DNA of 5,751 bases, taken from assembly GCA_026710225.1 (NCBI GenBank), contig JAPORI010000088.1:1-5751 (forward strand). Reading direction: 5' to 3'. The translations under genes and the position numbers were made by a program. Below the pieces are notes generated by a model. The model was given only the letters and a program-made list of their open reading frames with translations, was not told where the DNA came from and did no database searches. Of the stretch, positions 1 to 4,642 are shown one piece after another; within the stretch, counting starts at the first letter, position 1; every line of letters starts with the position of its first letter. This stretch comes from Betaproteobacteria bacterium (GTDB taxonomy: Bacteria; Pseudomonadota; Gammaproteobacteria; Tethybacterales; Tethybacteraceae).

Positions 1-2
1 CC

Positions 3-821
3 TACGGTCATGATTTGCGCAAACTCAAGCGCGCCTTTGCCGATTTTCTCGAGAACCTGCCGTTTTACGGGCTGGCGGTGATGTGCTTTGATGATCCGCA
101 TGTGCGCGATGTTGCGGCAATGGTCTCGCGGCGGGTGATCAGTTACGGAATCGATTCTTCCGAATGTGACTTCTCGGCTAGCAACATAAAGATATCGGCT
201 GATGGCACCAGTTACGAACTTGCCTCGCCGGAAGGGCGGCTGCCGGTGCAGCTCAAGACTCTCGGCCGCCACAATGTTCTCAATTCGCTGGCCGCGCTCG
301 CGGTTGCCTATGAGGTGAATGTGCCGATTGCCAAGGCGGCCGCGGCGATGACCGACTTTGCCGGAGTCGGCCGCCGGCTCGAGCAACACGGCAGGGTGCA
401 AATTGGCGGCCGGCAAGTCGATCTGATCGATGACTACGGGCACCATCCAACTGAAATCGCGGCAACCTTGCGCACTGTTGCCGAAGCCTGGCCCGGCCGG
501 CGCCGGTTGCTGGTATTCCAGCCGCATCGCTACAGTCGCACCCGCGACACCTTCGAGGCGCTCGCGGCCGCACTGGCGGATGCAGATGCGCTCATCATCA
601 CCGAAATTCATGCCGCCGGCGAGGAACCGATCCCGGCGACAACCGGTGAAACGCTTGCTCATGCCGTGCGCCTGCGCGGCAGCAAGGATGTGGTGTTTGT
701 CGCCAATCCCGATGACGCACCCGAGCAGATCGGGCGGCTGGCCAACGATGAGGATATCGTCTTGACCATGGGTGCCGGTTCGATAGCCGGGCTGGCGCGC
801 AGTCTGGCGGCCGGACAATGA
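3..821 (+). CDS. murC: UDP-N-acetylmuramate--L-alanine ligase MurC, 3' part
   Basis: MurC is the cytoplasmic ATP-dependent ligase that joins L-alanine to UDP-MurNAc, the first step in building the peptidoglycan stem peptide. The reading frame is open from the left edge (first full codon at 3, reading YGHDLRKLKRAF) to TGA at 819-821, so 272 residues of a protein usually about 460-490 long are present. The N-terminal Rossmann domain and the P-loop are off the window. What remains is the second half of the central ATPase domain, including NLPFYGLAVMC and the GRHNVLN motif, and the whole C-terminal domain, with DDYGHHPTE (429 onward), FQPHRYSRT, the AAGEEPIP segment and the TMGAGSI motif near the end. 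These are family hallmarks and none is broken. An in-frame TTG at 15 is internal, not a start, because conserved sequence continues upstream of it. The stop overlaps the murB start by 4 nt. Confidence 0.97.
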   Translation, partial: YGHDLRKLKRAFADFLENLPFYGLAVMCFDDPHVRDVAAMVSRRVISYGIDSSECDFSASNIKISADGTSYELASPEGRLPVQLKTLGRHNVLNSLAALAVAYEVNVPIAKAAAAMTDFAGVGRRLEQHGRVQIGGRQVDLIDDYGHHPTEIAATLRTVAEAWPGRRRLLVFQPHRYSRTRDTFEALAAALADADALIITEIHAAGEEPIPATTGETLAHAVRLRGSKDVVFVANPDDAPEQIGRLANDEDIVLTMGAGSIAGLARSLAAGQ

Positions 822-1738
822 GTGCTGCTGCCTCGGCCATGGTTTCCTCGGCAAGTCAACTGCGCGGTCGAATGATTGCCGATGCGGACATGAGCCGGCA
901 CTGCAGCTGGCGGGCCGGCGGATTGGCCGAGCTGTTGTATGTTGCAGCCGATCTTGAAGATGCCTGCGAGTTTCTTGCCGGCGGCGACTATCCGCAGCCG
1001 TTGACCATGGTTGGGCTTGGCTCCAATTTCCTGGTGCGCGACGGCGGCCTGCGCGGAACCCTGCTCAAGCTGGCGCCGGCGGCCGGGCAAATCGAGAGGC
1101 TCTCCGAGCAGCGGCTGCGCGTTCAGGCCGGTGCCGCCTGTCCGAAACTGGCCCGGCAGGCGGTCGCGGCCGGTCTTGCCGGTTGCGAGTTTCTCGCCGG
1201 CATTCCCGGATCGATCGGTGGCGCGCTGGCGATGAATGCCGGTTGCTACGGCTCGACTACCTGGCAGCGGGTCGTGTCGGTTACCACGCTTTCTGAAGCG
1301 GGAGTGCTGGAAAAGCTTTCGCCGGAAAGTTTTGCGATCGGCTATCGAACCGTTGCCCGCCGCGACGGTCAGCCGCTGATGTTTGCCAGCGCCGAGTTCG
1401 AGTTTGATGCCGATGAGGACGGCCAGGCTCGTCAGCGGATGGAGGAAATGCTCGCCAAGCGTTCGCGCAGCCAGCCGATCGGCACCGCCAACGCCGGATC
1501 GGTGTTCACCAATCCGCCTGGATCGAGTGCCGGCCGCCTGCTTGACGAAGTCGGGATGCGCGGCGCATCGTTCGGCGGGGCGCGAGTGTCGCGCCGGCAC
1601 GCAAACTTCATCATCAACGAAAAAAATGCCACTGCCGCCGACATCGAGACTTTGATCGGGATGATGCAAGAAGCGGTGTTCGAACGTTGCGACATCCGCC
1701 TTTATCCGGAGGTGCGCATCGTTGGAGACGAGGCATGA
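818..1738 (+). CDS. murB: UDP-N-acetylenolpyruvoylglucosamine reductase MurB
   Basis: MurB is the cytoplasmic FAD enzyme that uses NADPH to reduce UDP-GlcNAc-enolpyruvate to UDP-MurNAc, the substrate of MurC next door. The protein has 306 residues. Visible family motifs are SRHCSWRAGG (26-35), the FAD-binding GLGSNFLVRDGG (66-77), AGIPGSIGGALAMNAGCYG (127-145), GYR (175-177), AGSVFTNP (226-233) and YPEVRIVG (296-303). By comparison with E. coli MurB from memory, Arg177, the proton donor Ser228 and Glu298 match its catalytic Arg159, Ser229 and Glu325. The length and the compact ending fit the shorter (type II) MurB class. The start is ATG 818, which lies in an ATGA junction with the murC stop. 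No good Shine-Dalgarno precedes it, so translation probably depends on coupling to murC. A second ATG at 839 is possible, but both candidates lie before the conserved region. The gene contains an A7 run at 1620-1626. Confidence 0.96.
   Translation: MSAAASAMVSSASQLRGRMIADADMSRHCSWRAGGLAELLYVAADLEDACEFLAGGDYPQPLTMVGLGSNFLVRDGGLRGTLLKLAPAAGQIERLSEQRLRVQAGAACPKLARQAVAAGLAGCEFLAGIPGSIGGALAMNAGCYGSTTWQRVVSVTTLSEAGVLEKLSPESFAIGYRTVARRDGQPLMFASAEFEFDADEDGQARQRMEEMLAKRSRSQPIGTANAGSVFTNPPGSSAGRLLDEVGMRGASFGGARVSRRHANFIINEKNATAADIETLIGMMQEAVFERCDIRLYPEVRIVGDEA
1724..1728 (+). promoter_or_regulatory. Shine-Dalgarno for ddl
   Basis: GGAGA lies 6 nt before ATG 1735, inside the 3' end of murB. It supports ATG 1735 over the upstream in-frame TTG at 1687. 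A weaker GAGG at 1730-1733 sits too close to the start to be the main site. Confidence 0.65.
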
Positions 1739-2655
1739 GCAGAAGATTCGGCAAAGTGGCGTTGCTGCTTGGCGGTTCTTCGCCGGAGCGGGAAATCTCG
1801 CTGCGTTCCGGTGAGCAGGTTGCCCAGGCGCTTGAGGAGTGCTGCGAAGAGGTGATTCGCTTTGATCCGGGTGAGCGCTCGCTTTCCGAACTGCTGCAGA
1901 TTGCACCGGAGCGGGCGTTCGTCATTTTGCACGGCGGTTCCGGTGAGGATGGCCGGGTGCAGTCATGGCTGGAACTGGCCGGCATCCCCTATACCGGCAG
2001 CGGCCCGCGCGCCTGCGCCCTGGCGATCGACAAGCGGGCGAGTCTGGCGATCTGGCAGGCCGCCGGCCTGCCGGTCGGCAAATGGCTGATCGCCGATGCC
2101 GACTGTCCGCCGGATGCACTCGCCGGGATGGTTGAGCGACTGGGTTCCTTTCCTCTTTTTGTCAAGCCCAATTGCGGCGGATCGAGTGTCGCCTGCGGCC
2201 GAGCCGATGATCTTGATCAATTGCGCGAACTGGTGTGCGCGGCCGCGCAAGCCGACGAGCAGGTGCTCATCGAACCACTGTTTGCCGGCGCCGAACTTTC
2301 CTACGCGCTGGTCGAGGGTGAAACGCTGCCTGGAGTGCAGATTACCGCCGAGAGCGGCTTTTATGACTATCAGGCCAAATACGAAAGCGATCGCACCGGT
2401 TACCAGTGTCCGCCGCCGTTGCCGGAAAAGCGTCAGCAGCAACTGCGGCAACTGGCCGAGCGCGCCTTCCAGCTGCTTGGCTGCCGTTCATGGGGCCGGG
2501 TTGATTTGCTTGCCGATGATCAAGACTGCAAGTTGCTGGAAGTAAATACAGTGCCGGGCATGACTTCCCACTCGCTGGTTCCCAAGGCGGCGGCCGCCGC
2601 CGGGATCGGCTATGGTGATCTGGTTGCGATGATTCTGGAGCAGGCGCAATGCTAG
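1735..2655 (+). CDS. ddl: D-alanine--D-alanine ligase, DdlB type
   Basis: Ddl is the ATP-grasp ligase that joins two D-alanines; MurF then adds the dipeptide to the peptidoglycan precursor. The protein has 306 residues, the same length as E. coli DdlB. Order of motifs: LLGGSSPEREISLRSG (11-26), HGGSGEDG (66-73), GIPYTGSG (83-90), FVKPNCGGSSVA (142-153), FYDYQAKY (209-216), GRVDLL (254-259) and LLEVNTVPGMTSHSLVP (267-283). By recalled alignment to DdlB, Glu18, Ser150, Lys215, Tyr216, Arg255 and Ser280 fill the substrate and catalytic positions, and Asp257, Glu269 and Asn271 the Mg2+ positions. The glycine loop differs mildly from the usual EGSSVG. The frame is open upstream to a TTG at 1687, but ATG 1735 is preferred because it forms an ATGA junction with murB, has GGAGA at 1724-1728 and gives the usual N-terminus. 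The last 7 nt overlap ftsQ. Confidence 0.96.
   Translation: MSRRFGKVALLLGGSSPEREISLRSGEQVAQALEECCEEVIRFDPGERSLSELLQIAPERAFVILHGGSGEDGRVQSWLELAGIPYTGSGPRACALAIDKRASLAIWQAAGLPVGKWLIADADCPPDALAGMVERLGSFPLFVKPNCGGSSVACGRADDLDQLRELVCAAAQADEQVLIEPLFAGAELSYALVEGETLPGVQITAESGFYDYQAKYESDRTGYQCPPPLPEKRQQQLRQLAERAFQLLGCRSWGRVDLLADDQDCKLLEVNTVPGMTSHSLVPKAAAAAGIGYGDLVAMILEQAQC
2637..2640 (+). promoter_or_regulatory. Shine-Dalgarno for ftsQ
   Basis: GGAG lies 8 nt before ATG 2649, within the last codons of ddl. The spacing suits ATG 2649 better than the GTG at 2655, where the gap would be 14 nt. Confidence 0.6.
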
Positions 2656-3332
2656 TGAAATCGACGATCGCAACCGGCACTGTGGCGGTGGTCGCATCCG
2701 CCACCTCGCTGCTGCATCTGGATCGGGTGCAGGTGCACGGCGACACTGCGGCAATCAGTCAGCCGCAAGTAACCGCTGCGCTCGCCGAAGCCGGTTCGAT
2801 GACCAGTTGGGGAGTTGATCTGGACGCGTTTACAGATGCAATCGAGCAGCAGGTGGCAGTGCGCCGCGCCGAGGCCCGGCTGGTGTTGCCGGGCACCGTC
2901 ATGCTGAGCATCCAGGCGCGCCAGCCGCTGGCTCGCACCCGCACCGGGGCACTGCTTGATGTCACCGGCGAAACCTATCACGCCGCCAATGTCGCGGCTC
3001 GTCTGCCCATCTACGACGGGCCGCTTACCAAGGCGAGCGAAGCAGCCCGGATGTGCACGGTCCTGCTTGCCCAGGCATCGGCAGCCGGTTTTGCAGTAAG
3101 CCAGATAACCTGGCGCGCCGATGGCTGGCAAGTGCTGCTGGGCAACGGCTGGCGACTGCGGCTGGGGCGCAGCGAAGTCGATGCGCGGATAGGCCGCTTT
3201 GCCAGTGCCTGGCCGCAGTTGAGCACACGGTTTGCCACCTTGAGCGAGCTGGTGTTCGATTTGCGCTACATGCGCGGCATGGCAGTTTCCGGCCTGGCGG
3301 AAAACTTAACCCGGGAGAATGAAAATGGCTAA
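2649..3332 (+). CDS. ftsQ: Cell division protein FtsQ
   Basis: FtsQ is a bitopic inner-membrane protein that, with FtsB and FtsL, links the FtsZ ring to septal peptidoglycan synthesis through its periplasmic part. The protein has 227 residues, short for FtsQ (commonly about 240-280). It shows one weak hydrophobic segment at about residues 5-23, then a POTRA-like region at about 24-92 (LDRVQVHGD near the start, LPGTVMLSIQARQPLA near the end), then the FtsQ/DivIB domain with LLDVTGETY (102-110), LPIYDGP (119-125) and DLRYMRGMAVSG (204-215), which matches the family's DLRY-x-x-G-x-AV. Identity rests on these motifs and on its position between ddl and ftsA, since FtsQ sequences diverge strongly. 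The start is ATG 2649, with GGAG at 2637-2640. GTG 2655 is an alternative. The frame is closed upstream by TGA 2616-2618 with no start codon between, so a longer N-terminus is excluded. It overlaps ddl by 7 nt and ftsA by 8 nt. Confidence 0.9.
   Translation: MLVKSTIATGTVAVVASATSLLHLDRVQVHGDTAAISQPQVTAALAEAGSMTSWGVDLDAFTDAIEQQVAVRRAEARLVLPGTVMLSIQARQPLARTRTGALLDVTGETYHAANVAARLPIYDGPLTKASEAARMCTVLLAQASAAGFAVSQITWRADGWQVLLGNGWRLRLGRSEVDARIGRFASAWPQLSTRFATLSELVFDLRYMRGMAVSGLAENLTRENENG
3313..3317 (+). promoter_or_regulatory. Shine-Dalgarno deciding the ftsA start
   Basis: GGGAG lies 7 nt before ATG 3325 and 1 nt before the in-frame ATG 3319. Usual ribosome spacing therefore favours 3325, which gives an N-terminus two residues shorter (MAKHTD). 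The site lies inside the last codons of ftsQ. Confidence 0.7.
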
Positions 3333-4599
3333 GCATACCGACTTGTTGGCAAGCGTCGATCTCGGATCGTCGCAGATCGTCGCAACTGCAGCCGCCCGGC
3401 GCGGCTCCGGCTTCGAGATCATTGGCGTTGGCAAAACTGCGGCCGCCGGAATTGAATGCGGCATCCTCACTGACATTGGCGCCGCCAGCTCTGCCCTTGC
3501 CAGCTCACTGCGCGAGGCTGAATTGCAGGCGCAGACGCAGCTTTCCGGAGTGCCGATCATCGTCGGAGTTCCCGGGGCGATGATTGGCGGCCAGGACGAA
3601 CAGGCGCCAGTCAAGATTCAGGGCGGGACGGTCACCCAGGGTGATGTCGATCTGGCTTTGGACACCTTGCAGGCATATCCGATTCCGGCTGATCGGGAAA
3701 TCCTCCACGTTCTCCAGCAGTCGCTTTCGATCGCCAAGCGCACCAATGTGCGCCAGCCGCTGGGCATGACCGGCAACCTGCTGCTGGCCGAAGCGCACAT
3801 CGTTACCGCCCAGATCAACCAGTTGGCCAATATTCATTCCTGCCTGGGCAGCGTCGGCATGAAAGCGCACAAGATCGCTGCCGCGCCGCTGGCATCGTCA
3901 TTGTCGGCAACCAGCGAAGACGAGCGGGATCTGGGGGTGATCGTCCTGGACTGGGGCGGCGGCACCTGCGACATCTCGATCTTTTCCCAGGGGGTGCCGC
4001 GCTGGTTCTCCTCCCTGCCGATCGGCGGCGGCAAGATTGATCTGGACATAGCCCGCACCTTTCGGATATCGGTTTCCGAAAGCGAGCGGATCAAGCGGCA
4101 GATCGGATCGGCAGTCCAGGTTCCGCAGAGCATTGACAAGCGGATGCAGGTGACCATGATCAACGGTGAGGGCAAAATCGACATAGACGCGCAAACCCTG
4201 TCGATGACCATCGAATCGCGGGTTGATGAGATGCTCCAGCAAATCGGCGATGCGGTCGACAGCTTTTTTTCCGATCGCTACGGTGAGGAGGCGGCAAAAA
4301 AATGGCGCAGCGATGGCGAGATAGGGGCCGGCATAGTGATGACCGGCGGCGTCGCCAATCTCAGCGGCATCGGTGAACTTGCCCACGAGCATCTCGGTCT
4401 GCCGGCACGCATCAGCGCTCCGCGCTATGCCGGTGCCATGCACGAGGAAATAGCCGCGGCCGAATTCTCGGTCGCGCACGGATTGCTGATGCTACTCGGT
4501 GCCGCCGCGCCGGGCAGCAAGGTTGCCGCCGCCGGCCGCCGCAGCAGTATGCTGGCGCGCTTTTGCGCCGCCTTCCTGCCCCGTCGGCAGTCGCCGTGA
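3325..4599 (+). CDS. ftsA: Cell division protein FtsA
   Basis: FtsA is the actin-like ATPase that ties FtsZ filaments to the inner membrane and signals to the late division proteins. The protein has 424 residues, normal for the family. Seen in order: the phosphate-1 loop DLGSSQ (12-17), FtsA-type EIIGVGKTAAAGIECG (31-46), the 1C (SHS2) domain at about 80-160 with VTQGDVD and the PLGMTG end, the phosphate-2 loop DWGGGTCDISIF (209-220), the adenosine motif GIVMTGG (336-342), and a C-terminal basic, hydrophobic stretch (about 407-421, SSMLARFCAAFLPRR) that fits the membrane-binding amphipathic helix. Several normally conserved spots differ: Gln17 where most FtsA have Lys, and a reworked 1C domain (PGAMI, HVLQQSLSI). 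ATG 3325 is chosen over ATG 3319 because GGGAG at 3313-3317 is 7 nt from the former but only 1 nt from the latter. It overlaps ftsQ by 8 nt. T7 (4264-4270) and A7 (4296-4302) runs lie in its second half. Confidence 0.95.
   Translation: MAKHTDLLASVDLGSSQIVATAAARRGSGFEIIGVGKTAAAGIECGILTDIGAASSALASSLREAELQAQTQLSGVPIIVGVPGAMIGGQDEQAPVKIQGGTVTQGDVDLALDTLQAYPIPADREILHVLQQSLSIAKRTNVRQPLGMTGNLLLAEAHIVTAQINQLANIHSCLGSVGMKAHKIAAAPLASSLSATSEDERDLGVIVLDWGGGTCDISIFSQGVPRWFSSLPIGGGKIDLDIARTFRISVSESERIKRQIGSAVQVPQSIDKRMQVTMINGEGKIDIDAQTLSMTIESRVDEMLQQIGDAVDSFFSDRYGEEAAKKWRSDGEIGAGIVMTGGVANLSGIGELAHEHLGLPARISAPRYAGAMHEEIAAAEFSVAHGLLMLLGAAAPGSKVAAAGRRSSMLARFCAAFLPRRQSP
4264..4357 (+). other. Possible ribosomal frameshift element inside ftsA
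   Basis: Seen directly: AGGAGG at 4286-4291, then an A7 run at 4296-4302 read in frame as GCA AAA AAA TGG, the A AAA AAA heptamer register used for -1 slippage. Downstream lies a two-part stem: TGGCGA 4314-4319 pairs with TCGCCA 4352-4357, and inside it GCCGG 4327-4331 pairs with CCGGC 4343-4347. A T7 run at 4264-4270 could pair with the A7. A -1 shift would stop at TGA 4374-4376. The Shine-Dalgarno is 4 nt from the heptamer, closer than the 10 nt of E. coli dnaX, and the stem is farther away, so function is doubtful. It may be a chance arrangement. Confidence 0.2.
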
Positions 4600-4642
4600 G
4601 ATTTATTCATCCCCTCCATCCGATTCAATCAGGAGAACAGCC
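4600..4642 (+). other. ftsA-ftsZ intergenic spacer
   Basis: This is the only gap between genes in the window, 43 nt. It is less GC-rich than the flanking genes and has no inverted repeat or T-run that would make a terminator. I cannot identify a convincing -35/-10 pair. It holds the ftsZ ribosome binding site and appears otherwise to be an untranslated leader within the operon. In E. coli, ftsZ promoters lie inside ddlB, ftsQ and ftsA, so promoters hidden in the upstream genes are possible here but cannot be shown by reading. Confidence 0.6.
4631..4636 (+). promoter_or_regulatory. Strong Shine-Dalgarno for ftsZ
   Basis: AGGAGA lies 6 nt before ATG 4643. It is the best ribosome binding site at any start in the window and is not buried in an upstream gene. 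This fits the known need for much more FtsZ than FtsQ or FtsA from the same cluster. A second in-frame ATG at 4649 is 12 nt from the site and so less favoured. Confidence 0.8.

Noticed and set aside
1687..1734. Upstream TTG start for ddl giving 16 extra residues
   Set aside because: The extension lies fully within murB, has no family similarity, and ATG 1735 has a ribosome site and gives the usual Ddl length.
659..1906. Long open frame of 415 codons on the minus strand across murC, murB and ddl
   Set aside because: It lies opposite three well-recognised genes, its translation shows no family motif, and GC-rich codon bias on the + strand commonly leaves such antisense frames open.
3319..3324. 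ATG 3319 as the ftsA start
   Set aside because: The GGGAG is only 1 nt upstream, too close for initiation. ATG 3325 has 7-nt spacing.
4255..4270. T7 run after a GTCGAC palindrome as an intrinsic terminator
   Set aside because: There is no adequate GC stem before the T-run, and the site lies in the middle of ftsA with an intact gene and ftsZ downstream.
4600..4642. A terminator or dedicated ftsZ promoter in the spacer
   Set aside because: No inverted repeat is present, and no -35/-10 pair with proper spacing could be read in 43 nt.
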